A stretch of DNA of 64,000 bases from Mesomycoplasma ovipneumoniae (GCA_009756935.1 VZDP01000005.1:3772-67771), one strand, 5' to 3'. Counted from the first letter of the stretch, positions 9,035 through 19,426 are shown. The notes: generated from the letters alone by a model not told the origin. Numbers and translations: made by a program.

Positions 9035-10448
9035 TTAACATTTTTTTTCTTGGTATAAATTCTGACTCAATACCCTTTTCCTTATCCCCTATCATTCTTA
9101 ATCTCCTTACATGATAATTGGGAAAATATATTTTTATGTATGATGGTATTTTTTTATCTTTACTTTCATCAATATCAAACTCATTTTTAGGGTCGGTTCA
9201 ATCAATCGCGCCTCTAGCTAGACCTTCTCCAACAACAAAGTGATCTTTAGTAAAACCCGAATCTTTATTTAAATTATTATTTGGATCAATTCACCATCTA
9301 TTTCCCACTATCAAATTTGCTGTATCTCTTGTTTTTTCAGCCAGATTTTTCATAACTCATCAATTATATGAATAAAAATCAATAGGTGAATTTAGTTTCT
9401 TATCCATATTTTCGCGGTCTTTTTCATTCATTTTATCTCTTACTGAACTAGGTAGCAAGTTTTTAATAATAATTTTGGTTAATTCTGATTGGGCTAGCAA
9501 ACTTCCAACCGCTAAAAGTCAGGCTGCAGGTTCTGGAATTGCTTGCTTACTAATAACAAAATGAGGTTCTAAGTCTTTACTGTGAAAATTAAAAAATCAG
9601 GCAGGATGGATTCCAGTGTATTGTCTTAATTTTCACTTATCTTTTGCTTTTACAATAGAAAGTTCTAAAGCCGCTGTATTTGCTATTTCTTTAATACTAG
9701 GTTCGCCTTTTGCTTTTGGTAATTTATCTAAGTCAACCACAATTGAGCTTTCAGTTCTTCGAGTAATAGGATTATTATCAACTGGTACAGAAACAGGGCT
9801 ATAATCAGCTGACGAATAGTAACTTTCACGGTTCCCAAATCATCTACCTACATCATCAACAACCTTTGGAAAAGTTTCCACAGCTACCGCAGCAGCTGTC
9901 GAAACTGCTACTGCGGTAATGGCAGCTGCGACAGCATTTGAAATAAATGGAATAAAAGGTAAAAGGAAAAAGAAGGTTTTTTCAACCCGAATTTGATTTT
10001 GAAGCTCTCTAAAGTCAAAAACATGCCCTTCTAATTTTAGTTTTGGCACACCTTCTTCAAAATAGAGTTCAGCTTTTTTGTTAACTAATTCAAGTGAAGA
10101 ACTATTTAAAATTACCTCACCTTCTTGATTAATTTGAATTTCGATATCATCTAGATTAGGAGAGTCTGAATTAGTGCTTGTTTTGTTTAGATGTGTTTTG
10201 GCTTTTTTAATATTTGCATTGATGACAAGCGAATTCTGTTGGTTTTTGGTTGAAACAATTTGCACTAAATCATCAAAATTTACTGGTTTTTTTGAATTTG
10301 ATAAATCTATATCACGAGTTTCAAGTTTAAAATCTGAATAGCTTTTTGTATTTTGAAAATGTCAAAGCGGCCCAAAAACACTTAGACTTAATGATGAAAA
10401 AGCAATAATATTAGTTATAAACTTAAAAAGTTTTAGTTTTTTCTTCAT
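8982..10448 (-). CDS. Module protein A, copy 1: membrane-anchored protein of unknown function (488 aa)
   Basis: The start ATG follows AAGGAGA, with a TATAAT at 10494-10499. Residues 1-30 form a basic then hydrophobic signal anchor (around FITNIIAFSSLSLSVFGPLW). A conserved hydrophilic region of about 125 residues is followed by a long hydrophobic segment (FFFLLPFIPFISNAVAAA to TAAAVAVE), then by a Trp-rich C-terminal half with GIHPAWFFNFH, YSYNWWVMKNLAEKTRD and NRWWIDPNN. The hydrophobic segment and its surroundings differ strongly from copy 2, while the flanks are nearly identical. One hypothesis is a secreted or pore-associated factor paired with cytosolic protein B, but this is only inference from topology and gene pairing. 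The end overlaps gene B. Confidence 0.75.
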
Positions 10449-10493
10449 TTTTTCTCCTTATTTATGTACTATATTCAAATTCCTAGTGTTTAA

Positions 10494-10499
10494 ATTATA
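10494..10499 (-). promoter_or_regulatory. -10 box of module gene A copy 1
   Basis: TATAAT within GTATGCTATAATTTAAAC on the minus strand lies 46 bases upstream of the start codon; AAGGAGA follows at 10453-10459. Confidence 0.6.
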
Positions 10500-10674
10500 G
10501 CATACATTAAAACTTTTTAGGGAGAATATCGTTAAAAATTCAGGTCTTAAAAAAATAAATTGATAAAAATTCAAGCAAATTTTGCAAATAAACAAAATTT
10601 TCTAACAAAATATTTATTTTGAATAAGAAAAAATAAAAAAAGTTAAAAATTTTAAAAAAAAGAATTTAAAATTT

Positions 10675-10931
10675 TTAACTTCGAAGTTTTTCGCCATTGA
10701 AAAGATCAGCAAACATTTTTTTATCATCACGAGCTTTCTCACCATAATCACCGCGAAAATCTGTCTTTTTAATCTCTTCAAAATAGTAATTTTTGTCTCT
10801 ACTATTTAAAGAAAAATCAAAATGCTCTTCTAAAATCAATTTCTTTTCTGGCAAGTTATAAAAACTTGAATTTTTTACAAAGTTTTGAAATGATAAGTAA
10901 TCATCAGGAGTTTCTTGGGTAATGTTAAATA
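10675..10931 (-). pseudogene. 3' fragment of a third copy of module gene B
   Basis: The minus-strand frame ends in FRGDYGEKARDDKKMFADLF, NGEKLRS and a stop, closely matching the last 85 residues of protein B copy 1, and contains LILEEHFDFSLNSRDKN. Homology stops at about 10931, where the IS256 inverted repeat begins, so the gene was cut by the IS or lost its 5' part with it. Its 3' flank (10500-10674) also resembles the flanks of B copies 1 and 2, with a TTTAAAATTTTTAA-like AT stem. Confidence 0.85.
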
Positions 10932-12288
10932 TTTTGTGTTTTTAAAGTAAATTTATTTTGATAAAATTTATTATGAAGGACCAAAATATGAAAAAACAGC
11001 AAAAAACATTATCCCCATTTGAGTTAGAAGCTAAAAAACTTGTTGACAAATACGCTGATTATAAAAAAATAAAAAAAGAAGATTTTCACAACGAAATTTC
11101 GCATATGTTTAAAACTTTTACTGAGGCGCTCTTAAGGGCGGAATTAAGCCAACATTTAGGCTATGAAAAAAGTAACCGAAGCAAAAAAGGCGTGCATAGG
11201 CCAAATAAGCGAAACGGATTTTCGGGTAAAACTGTGAATTTTAATAGTAATAATTTTCATCTAAAAATACCAAGAGATCGAAATGGCACTTTTGAGAACA
11301 AATTACTCGGTAAATACGAAACAAATTTAGGCGATATCGAAGAGCAAGTGTTTTCACTTTTTGCATCAGGAATGTCATATGAAAATATTGTTAACACAAT
11401 AAAAAGTATCTATAAAAAAGAAATAAGTAATGCCTGAATTTCTTCAGTTACTGACAAATTATTGCCTGAAATTGAAAAGTGAAAATCGCGAAAAATTGAG
11501 AATTCCTATCCAATTTTGTACATTGATGGGATGTTTTTTAATGTTAAAGAAAACGGTGTTTTTGTCAAAAAATCACTTTATCTTATTCTTGCAATTGATT
11601 GGGACGGAAATAAAAAAGCACTGGGATTTTGGATTAAAAATACCGAATCAGCAAGTAATTGACTTGATGTTTTTAGCGAACTAAAAACTCGCGGGCTGGA
11701 AGATGTTCTAATAATTTCTTGCGATAATCTAAGTGGAATTACTCAAGCAATTGAAGCGGTTTTCCCGCAAACAGATGTTCAAAAATGTGTTGTTCACCAA
11801 ATTAGAAACTCGCTTTTAAAAGTTTCTAACAAAGACAAAAAAGAGTTTGTCCTTGATATGAAAAAGATTTATCAAGCGGCTAATCAAGAATTTGCAATGC
11901 AAAATCTTGATAAATTTGCGGAAAAATGAGGGCAAAAATATCCTTCAATTATCAAGTCTTGGTATACAAATTTCGTTGAACTAACGACATTTTTTAAATA
12001 TCCATATGAATTGAGGCAAGCAATTTATACGACAAATTTAATTGAGTCAATGAATAGAATAATTAGGAAAAATACAAAAACAAAAGGCGGAATTCAAAGT
12101 GTAAATTACCTTTCAAAAATAACTTATTTAACTCTCCAAAACGCATCTATAAAATGACAAAAGGTAAGAAATTGATTCATGATTAAAAAACAATTAGAAA
12201 TTATTTTCCCTAATCGGTTATAAATAATGTAAAATTAAATTAGATTGCATTTCTATTTGAAAAATCGATAAAAATTTAAAACACAAGA
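10932..12288 (+). mobile_element. IS256-family insertion sequence
   Basis: The transposase gene is bracketed by imperfect inverted repeats, TTTTGTGTTTTTAAA on the left (10932-10946) and TTTAAAACACAAGA on the right (12275-12288). I see no clear target duplication, and the right flank does not continue gene B, so rearrangement followed insertion. Confidence 0.75.
10988..12223 (+). CDS. IS256-family (mutator-type) transposase
   Basis: The 411-residue product reads through from MKKQQKTLSPFELEAK to IIFPNRL with TGA as Trp (for example after KKEISNA). Family marks are the N-terminal LLRAELSQHLGYEK with NKRNGFSGK, the DDE core with LYIDGMFF as the first Asp and IISCDNLSG as the second, the CVVHQIRNSL block, and TTNLIESMNRIIRK with the catalytic Glu. 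Length is normal and no frameshift is seen, so it may be active. A GAAGGACC site upstream favours the ATG at 10988 over in-frame ATGs further upstream. The mRNA starts inside the left end of the IS. Confidence 0.92.
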
Positions 12289-12366
12289 TTATGAACACAC
12301 CCTTCAATTACTAATTCAACAAAATTACAATTATTTTTAAGTGTTAATCTATTTTTTCTTTTTTAA

Positions 12367-12816
12367 AAATCAAAGGGTTCTAAATATTTTTCAACCCCAC
12401 TTAAATATTATTTTTCAGATATTGGCCTAAGAAATGCAAGATTAAATTTTCGCCAAATAGAAAACAGTCATATAATGGAAAATATAATCTACAACGATTT
12501 ACTTCGAAGAGGATACAATATTGACATTGGTGTTGTAGAACATGAATTTAAAAATGGCTCAACAAGAAAAAAAATTCAGCTTGAAATAGATTTTGTTATA
12601 AATAAAGGCCACAAAAGATACTATATTCAATCAGCACTTAATATTGACAATTTAGAGAAAAAAGAACAAGAAATAACCTCGCTTAAAAAAATAAATGATT
12701 CATTTAAAAAAATAGTTATAGTAAGAAACAAAATAATTCCAAAACACGATGAAAATGGTATTTTATACATTGGTTTAGAAGATTTTTTACTTAATGAATC
12801 AATAATAGACTTATAA
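12367..12816 (+). pseudogene. C-terminal fragment of a DUF4143-type AAA ATPase
   Basis: The open segment contains SKYFSTPLKYYFSDIGLRNA, NFRQIENSHIMENIIYNDLL, RRGYNIDIGVVEH and GHKRYYIQSALNI, which match the C-terminal DUF4143 region of predicted ATP-binding proteins that are common in mycoplasmas. The N-terminal AAA domain with its Walker motifs is absent, and a TAA stands directly upstream of the homologous part. The remaining 150 codons are intact to a normal end. An ATG at 12475 could allow translation of a 113-residue piece, but the ancestral function must be lost. Confidence 0.8.
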
Positions 12817-12833
12817 TTTTTAAATAACAATTT

Positions 12834-13124
12834 ATGAGAAATTATAATACAATAGAATATCTAGGAATATGAAAGCAATTAAATAATCTTGAATTTAACC
12901 CCCTCGAATTCGACGGGTTTTTGAAAAAAGCTGGTAGTAATGCATTTACCTTATCACCTCAAAAATGGATTAATACAACAAATGCAAAAGGGATATATGT
13001 GAAACTCAGAAGATATGGTGGGACTTTTGCACATAAAGATATTGCATTTAAATTTGCTTCTTGGAGTCTATTAACAACCCTAATTTTAAACGGGTCGAAT
13101 TCAACTCCTTTAGAAAGAAAGTAG
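12834..13124 (+). pseudogene. KilA-N domain protein, truncated
   Basis: The 96-residue frame begins MRNYNTIEYLGIWKQLNN and contains KAGSNAFTLSPQKWIN, TNAKGIYVKLRRYGGTFAH and KDIAFKFASW, characteristic of KilA-N proteins found in phages and in mobile regions of bacteria. The family normally continues after ASW with a helix leading into EFQRLK; here it changes to an unrelated tail and stops, next to a solo IS end at 13141. It starts 18 bases after the ATPase relic. Confidence 0.7.
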
Positions 13125-13140
13125 ATAGCAATGTAAACTC

Positions 13141-13187
13141 AAACAAAAAAGCCAACACCTTAGTGTTAATTTTTTTGTCCTTGTTTA
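13141..13187 (+). repeat. Solo end of the IS150-like element
   Basis: AAAAAAGCCAACACCTTAGT and the following bases to TTGTCCTTGTTTA match the right end of the IS150-like elements at 30810-30860. No transposase is attached, so this is a remnant. The rest of the gap (13188-13386) repeats the 3' flank of module gene B. Confidence 0.75.
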
Positions 13188-13386
13188 CAACATTTAACAT
13201 TTTTTATTATTAGTATACTTATCTAAAAATAAATCGCTAAAATTCAGGCACATTTTTGCAAATAAACATAAATTCAACTAACAAAATTGCTATTTTTAAA
13301 TAAATAAGAATGAAAAACAAGTTAAAAATTTTAAAAATAAAGTTAAATCTTTTATCATTAAATTGATTAATTAACAAAAAGATCTA

Positions 13387-15183
13387 CTATTTTCCTTCTA
13401 TCTCAAGAAATTTTTTACTTTTGTGACCACGAAAATCTACTTTTGCAATTTCATCATAATATTCAGTTCTATCATCATTATCTCAAGAAAAGGGAGCGTG
13501 TTCTTCTAAAATTAATTCTTTTTCTTGTTGGCTATATAAATTAGTATTTTCTATAAAGTCTGTAAAATACTCAAATTCATGGTCTGTTCCTTTTAGAAAT
13601 TTATTCAAGGCATCCCGATATAAAATTAATTCTTCCATAGATGATCCAATGACATTTTTAGTTAAATTATTTTGCCTTGGTGATCTAGAAACATAGAACG
13701 CAGGATCCTTGCCATCACGCAGAAAAATATCTTGTTCAAGTTCGACTAATTTTTCTTTGAAATAATATTTTAAAATTTCGTATTTACCTTGATAAATATT
13801 ATTATATAAATTTGAATGGCCAAATCAGTAATAAATTTTTTGACCATCAACATTCAATAAAATGAAATTTTTTAGTGCAATTGGCAAAATCCGCGCTTCT
13901 CCAGCTCCATAGGCGGAGTAGTAAAATGGTTGGAATCAAAAAACTGGCTTTTTTGAGTCAAATTGGGAAATTATTTCATCAAAAAGTCCATATTCTTGTC
14001 CGCCAAAGTAAAAAATTTCGAAATTTTCAAGTTTTAATTTTGCTCAACTTGGCAGAATATAAAAATCAGGTTTATGGGGATAAAAATCTAGATCTTCAAG
14101 TCAATATTTAGGACCAAATAAAATTTGCAACAAATAAATTAATTCGATTTTATTTGTCCAATTATTCACATTATCATAATAATTTTTGCCGTCTTCACCA
14201 AAAAGTTTGATGCAATAATTTCGATACTCTGGACCAAATTTATCAAATCAACTAAGAATAAATTTATCGCGATTTTCAATATTTAAATCAAGCTTTTTAA
14301 TCCCGTATTTTTCAAATTTTTTAAGCAAATTTTCATAAGTTTCAAAAGTAAATACATTTTGAATTGGTTGAATTTGGGTTTTTTCACCAAAATTATAATT
14401 CTCTTTTAACAACAAATTGTAGATATTTTCTACGTTTTGTCCTAAATATGGTTTATTTATATCTACAAACTTTGAATCATATTCATATCTATTTGATAGA
14501 AAATCAAAGATTTTCTCGTGGTAATTTGCTAAATTTTTTGGTTTTCCGTAAGGAACGCTTTCCTGAATTTCCTTAATAATTAAAACTTCAATTTCTCTTA
14601 ATTTGCTTTTTGATTTAAACATTTTTCAAAAAATAGCCGGATAAGAGATTGAAAACTCGCATTTTTCAATATCATCAAAATTTTCAAAGATAACAACAAC
14701 TTTCTTAAAAGCTTTACCGTCGTGAAAAGCATGCCAAGAATAAAGTTCAGAGATAGAATCAACATTTTCTTTTCCGTTTTTTTCACAATATTCATCGTCG
14801 TCTCAGTCGCCAATTAAACACCTAATATCATTATAAAAATGGAAGTCCTTGAGTTTTTTAAAAAAAAACGAACTTTTTGGGATATCTTCAAGTTTTAAAT
14901 TATAAACATAATCTTCTTGTTTATAATTTAAGCTAATAATTCTTTCAATATGATTAGGATTGAAGCCGTAGTGAAGGTAATTGGCTAAAAAAATTGGAAA
15001 TGCAAAATCATCATCATCATATTTACAATCAAGCGATAATTTAACATCATTAACAATCATGTTTCGAATTGAACAACGACTTTTAATATTAATTTCTATA
15101 TATTTTAGTTTAATTAATTGTTTTTTTGCCTTGGTTACTAAATCTAATTGCGTTTCCATATAAAAAATGCACCTTTTCAACAT
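13387..15183 (-). CDS. Module protein B, copy 2 (unrecognised, 598 aa)
   Basis: This paralogue of the gene at 7208-9034 keeps the same order of conserved blocks (SLNYKQEDYVYNLKLEDIPK, NLANYHEKIFDFLS, WFDKFGPEYR, IFYFGGQEYGLFDE, KIYYWFGHSNLY). Sequence is near-identical in the middle and diverged at the beginning of the Trp-linked segment and at the C-terminus, where it ends SKKFLEIEGK rather than GEKLRD. It has no signal peptide and is probably cytosolic. It overlaps the 3' remnant of gene A copy 2 by 74 bases in the same relative frame as in copy 1, so the A-B overlap is conserved. It is open throughout although its partner gene is interrupted. Confidence 0.72.
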
Positions 15184-16638
15184 TTAACATTTTTTCTCTT
15201 GGTATAAATTCCTTCTTTCCGACTTTTCCCTTTATCATTCTTGCTCTCCTTACATGATAACTGGGAAAATATATTTTTACGTATGATGGTATATTTTTAG
15301 TTAGATTTTGTGAGTGTTTTAAACTAAAAAAGTAGTTTAAAAATTTCATAATTTTGCTTTTTAAGTTAAAATTTTATCTTTCTTAGTTAAAACACTAGCA
15401 AAAATTAAGACAGAGGGTTGAATTTAACAAACAACAAAGTGATCTTTAGTAAAACCCGAATCTTTATTTAAATTATTATTTGGATCAATTCACCATCTAT
15501 TTCCCACTATCAAATTTGCTGTATCTCTTGTTTTTTCAGCCAGATTTTTCATAACTCATCAATAATATGAATAAAAATCAATAGGGGACTTTAACTTTTC
15601 CTCCATATTTTTACGGTCATCTTCATTTTCATTCATTTTAGCTTTTACTGAACTAGGTAGCAAATTATCAATAACAATTTGAGTTAATTTTGATTGCATT
15701 GTCAAATTTGAAACGGCTCAAAATCAAGCTGCAGTTTCTGGAATTGCTTGTTCACTAATAACAAAATAAGATTCTAAGTCTTTGTTGTGAAAATTAAAAA
15801 ATCATGCAGGATGAATTCCCGTGTAATTTCTTAATTTTTTCTTATCTTTTACAACAGAAAGTCTTAAAGTCTTTATACCTGCTATTGCTTTAATTCTAGA
15901 CTTACTTTTTCCTTTTGTCAATTTATCTAAATCAACTTCAATTGAGTCAGTACCTCTTGAAGTAATAGGGCTATCATCATCCTTGTGGACAGGATGGGCA
16001 GGCCGATTATTATTCCATCATCTTCCAACATCACTAACAATATTCGGAAAAAAGACCGAAGCAGCAATACCAATAACCGAACCAACGATAGCAGCTCCAA
16101 CAGCATATCAAAATAATGCACCAAGACCAGCAGCAGGAGCAGCAACTGCTGCTGCTGGTGCCACAGTTTTTTCAACCCGAGTTTTATTTTGAAGCTGTCT
16201 AAAGTCAAAAACATGCCCTTCAAATTTTAGCTTTGGCACACCTTCTTCAAAATAGAGTTCAGCTTTTTTGTTAACTAATTCAAGTGAAGAACTATTTAAA
16301 ATTACCTGACCATCTTTATTAATTTGAATTTCAATATCATTTAAATTAGGAGAGTCTGAATTAGTACTTGTTTTGTTTAGGCGTGTTTGGTTATTCTTAA
16401 TATTTGCATTAATAACAAGCGAATTTTGTTGGTTTTTGGCTGAAACAATTTGAACTAGATCATCAAAATTTACCGGTTTTTTTGAATTTGATAAATCTAT
16501 ATCACGAGTTTCAAGTTTAAAATCTGAATAGCTTTTTGTATTTTGAAAGTGTCAAAGTGGACCAAAAACACTTAGTGTAAGTGAAGTGACAGCGAGAATA
16601 TTGGTGATAAACTTAAAAAACTTTAACTTTTTCTTCAT
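15110..16638 (-). pseudogene. Module gene A, copy 2, interrupted by a small repeat element
   Basis: The 5' part (15424-16638, 404 codons) starts with the same signal anchor as copy 1 (SLTLSVFGPLW) after AAAGGAAAAAAC and is nearly identical for about 130 residues. Its hydrophobic segment is different, with APAAAVAAPAAGLGALFWYA and GAAIVGSVIGIAASVFF. It keeps GIHPAWFFNFH and NRWWIDPNNN, and stops at LNKDSGFTKDHFVVC because a 129-base element begins there. Downstream of the element the reading resumes in another frame with PSYVKIYFPSYHVRRARM and ends KKTIN at 15110. About 75 bases present in copy 1 are missing at the junction. The 404-codon form could still make a truncated membrane protein. Confidence 0.85.
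15300..15428 (-). mobile_element. Small non-coding inverted-repeat element inside gene A copy 2
   Basis: About 129 bases absent from copy 1 replace part of the coding sequence. In minus orientation it reads GTTAAATTCAACCC, then AGTGTTTTAACTAAGAAAG, a short AT core with TTAACTTAAAAAGCAAAATT, and the complementary arm CTTTTTTAGTTTAAAACACT. The same unit is attached to MITE copies at 6478-6594, 33790-33870 and 62405-62487. No ORF of its own is present. Confidence 0.75.
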
Positions 16639-16796
16639 GTTTTTTCCTTTTTTAAATGAAAGTTTTTAGTATTAAAATTCTAACATATACTAAAAACTTT
16701 TTAGGAAAAATACCTAAAAAATTGTTTTTTAAAAGAATAAGTTATTATGTTAATCAATCGCTAAAAATAAATTACACTAGAATTCAGGCATATTTT

Positions 16797-17010
16797 CCTG
16801 AGTTTCCAATTTGATGGCAAAAATTCACTTTTTAGTGAATATAAATATGCAAAAATACCCGTAAATCCGTGTTTTTGACGCTAAAATCTTAATTTTTATT
16901 ATTTTAAAATTAACCTTTTGCAAAAAAAAAAAAAAAATGCTTGGTCTAAAATAAAATTATGTTATAATAAACCTCACTAAGAATAATTAATAAATTTTGA
17001 TATTGAATTA
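16797..17010 (-). repeat. MITE-family repeat, copy c, reversed and cut at its promoter module
   Basis: It begins with CCTGAGTTTCCAATTTGATG, carries the hairpin TTCACTTTTTAGTGAA, a long A tract (about 16922-16937) and then TTGGTC, 16 bases, TATAAT (16963-16968). It stops at TATTGAATTA, just where the GGGGG Shine-Dalgarno would follow in complete copies, and is joined to a 5S rRNA fragment. Confidence 0.75.
16941..16968 (+). promoter_or_regulatory. MITE-borne promoter facing the 5S rRNA fragment
   Basis: TTGGTC and TATAAT are separated by 16 bases directly after an A15-16 tract. Transcription would run into the 5S rRNA fragment at 17011 and towards whiA. Confidence 0.5.
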
Positions 17011-17077
17011 TTCCGAACTCAGTAGTTAAGCCTTTTTACGCCGACGATACTAGAAATAGGAAAATAGGGAGTTACTG
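17011..17077 (+). pseudogene. 3' fragment of 5S rRNA
   Basis: TTCCGAACTCAGTAGTTAAG, followed by CCTTTTTACGCCGACGATAC and AGGGAGTTACTG, corresponds to the loop C, helix III and 3' half of 5S rRNA. The 5' half (helix I strand, loop A and helix II) is not present; MITE sequence stands in its place. A T7 tract follows, as for an rRNA terminator. It is either a relic of a disrupted 5S gene or a partial duplication; a complete 5S gene must exist elsewhere for the cell to live. Confidence 0.8.
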
Positions 17078-17178
17078 TTTTTTTATTTTCTTAAAAAAAT
17101 AAAAAAAGTGTAAAAATAACAAAAAATAGTTAAAATAAGTGAAAAAACGGCTAAAAATAGCCAAAAAAGAGTTAAATT

Positions 17179-18033
17179 ATGACTTTCAGTCAACAAGCAA
17201 AACTTGAAATTTTAGCAAATCGACTAACTCGACCAAAATTTAATTCCTTAGTTAAAGGTTTAATTTTTTCTTCATCACTAGATGATGATCCAAACTTTTT
17301 TATATTAAGAATTAACAAAAATGAAATTAATTCTCGATTAATTGAAGTTTTTCGAAAATTTCAATTGTTTTTTTCAGAAACTAGAAAAAACAAAAATTGA
17401 ATCTGTATTGAGAAAAAATTAATTAAAATTGATAAAACACCTGAGAACATTCAATATTTTTTTGCCGGACTTTTCATAGGCGGAGGTTCGATTTCACCAC
17501 TGGGGTCAAAGTCTTACCACCTTGAAATTTCATTTTTAGATAAATCAAAATGTGAAAAAGTTTTAAATATTTTGCGCCAGAATCAATTGGAATTCACTTT
17601 TAAGCAAATTTTTTATCAGAATCGCTTAAAAATTTACTTAAAAAAAGTTAACGAAATAATTTATTTTTTAATGGCCATCGGCGCACTTGAACAAGCCTCA
17701 AAACTAGAGATTTTGAGAATTGAACGTGATCACTATCTTAACGCTAACCGAATCACAAATTTTGACATAAAAAATGCCAAAAAAATAAGCGAATCATCGA
17801 CAAACTTTATTAAAAAATGAAATTTAATTAAAAAATACAATCTAACATCGGAATTCAGCGACCAAGAATTAATTTTCTTTGAGATCCGGCAAAAAAATCC
17901 TGAATTAAGTTTACAAGAAATTTGCAAAATTCTAAAAAAAGAGTATAATATTATTAGAACAAAAGCAGGCCTAAACTATTGGCTTGTCAAGTCTAATAAA
18001 ATTTTAGAAAAAGGAGTGAAAAATGCTCAATAG
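17179..18033 (+). CDS. whiA: WhiA-family DNA-binding regulator
   Basis: The 284-residue product has an N-terminal LAGLIDADG-derived fold (MTFSQQAKLEILANRL, and YFFAGLFIGGGSISPLGSKS for the second half) and a C-terminal helix-turn-helix region with SDQELIFFEIRQKNPELSLQ and KAGLNYWLVK. WhiA proteins bind DNA and influence cell division or sporulation regulators in Gram-positives; the mycoplasma targets are not known. Several Trp are TGA. The ATG lies downstream of an A-rich leader without an obvious Shine-Dalgarno. Its last codons contain the ribosome binding site GGAGTG of the next gene, which it overlaps by 11 bases. Confidence 0.9.
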
Positions 18034-18820
18034 AATTATTTTTGACCGCAAAGACTGACGTGCTTATAGCCGTGCAGACGAAGCTACAAAAAAACTAACA
18101 AATAAATTGTTGTCTTTTTCCATTATGTGATTAGGTGTCGCAATTTTACTTGTTGGCTTAATTACATTTGCGATTTTATCAATAGACTCATTATTTGCAA
18201 TTTATTTAAGATTAGTTAGAACTATTACATCAAGAACTACAGGGATTTTACTATTTTTTGTTTTACTTTTAGGAGTAAATTTTGGGGTGTCATATTATAT
18301 AAATAAATGAGCATTAGCCGATAACCCGCCAACAATCGTTCTTGTTTTACTCTTTTTTGTTTTTGTAATGGCTAATTCTATCCTTCTTCCGTTAATTTTC
18401 GCTGTTCAAATAGCCTTAGGACAAGGTAGCTATATAATGATAGCAGTTGGTGGTGCTGGTGGTTTAATGGCCTTAATTGGAATTTTAGGTTATTTCCAAG
18501 TTATCAATTTTGGTAGATTATTACCTTTAATTTTCATTGGTCTTTTTATTGAATTAATTCTTTTAATTGTTTCCTATTTTGTTTTTTCTTCATTTGTAGA
18601 CACTTTATACTCATTTGTTGGTATTACAGTTACATTAGGAATGATCGGATATGAGTTTTGAAGTATCAGAAATCAATCATCAATAATTTTAGGCAATTAC
18701 AATAGTCATACAGAAATTAAACGCGTTTTCTTAAGATTAGCAATCTGAAATGCACTTAGTTTATATATTTCTTTCCTTCGTTTAGTATTACACATATTAA
18801 GACTTTTGAATAGACGTTAA
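18023..18820 (+). CDS. Bax inhibitor-1/YccA-like integral membrane protein
   Basis: The 265-residue protein has seven or so hydrophobic segments from about residue 35 to the C-terminus (for example LGVAILLVGLITFAIL, TIVLVLLFFVFVMANSILL, IAVGGAGGLMALIGILGYF and LLPLIFIGLFIELILLIVSY). It ends in a basic tail HILRLLNRR. The arrangement and conserved mid-membrane glycines fit the BI-1/YccA family, whose members can act as pH-sensitive calcium leak channels or FtsH modulators; the role here is unknown. The ATG overlaps the end of whiA after GGAGTGAAAA, so translation is coupled. Confidence 0.8.
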
Positions 18821-18865
18821 AATATATAATTTAGCCTCTATTTTCAAATATTTTTTAAGGATTTT

Positions 18866-19423
18866 ATGCAAAAAAAAGTAATTTTAGTTGATATTGAGAT
18901 TGAGAAAGGGTCAAACATCAAATACGAAATAGACCCCAAAACTAAAAAATTAGTTGTTGATAGAATTCTTCGTGGTGATTTTGTTTATCCAGCTAACTAT
19001 GGAAGCATTCCTGAGACACTAGATTGAGATGGCGATCCATTAGATGTTTTAGTTTACTCTAGTCAAAAATTTTTACCTGGATCACAACTAAATGCTAGAA
19101 TTTTAGGCGCCCTTGAAATGATAGATGACGGCGAGATAGATACAAAATTAATTGCAGTTCATCATGATGACTATCGTTTAGATCATATTAATTCAATGGA
19201 CGGTCTACCTCAGGAGTGATTAGATTCAATTCATTATTTTTTTAGCAATTATAAAAATTGAAAACGCCCCGGAATTACAAAAGTCTCAAAATTTATCTCT
19301 CTTGATGAGGCAATTAAAGAATTTGAAACTTGCACTAAACTTTATGAAGATTTTCACCATTATTCAAAAGAAGATTTTCTTAAAACAATGCAAGAAAAAT
19401 TCCCGGAAAAATATCAAAAATAA
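18866..19423 (+). CDS. ppa: Inorganic pyrophosphatase (family I)
   Basis: This cytosolic enzyme hydrolyses pyrophosphate released by nucleotide and tRNA chemistry. The 185-residue sequence has [30 protein letters not shown] and the metal-binding motif [13 protein letters not shown] (Trp as TGA), then [10 protein letters not shown] and FFSNYKNWKRPG. Length is normal. The start is supported by AAGG six bases upstream of the ATG. It is followed by a strong terminator. Confidence 0.96.
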
Positions 19424-19426
19424 CCC

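Noticed and set aside
15110..15349. Separate 79-codon gene downstream of the element in gene A copy 2
   Set aside because: Its second part is the displaced C-terminus of gene A; the first codons come from the inserted element and no ribosome binding site is present.
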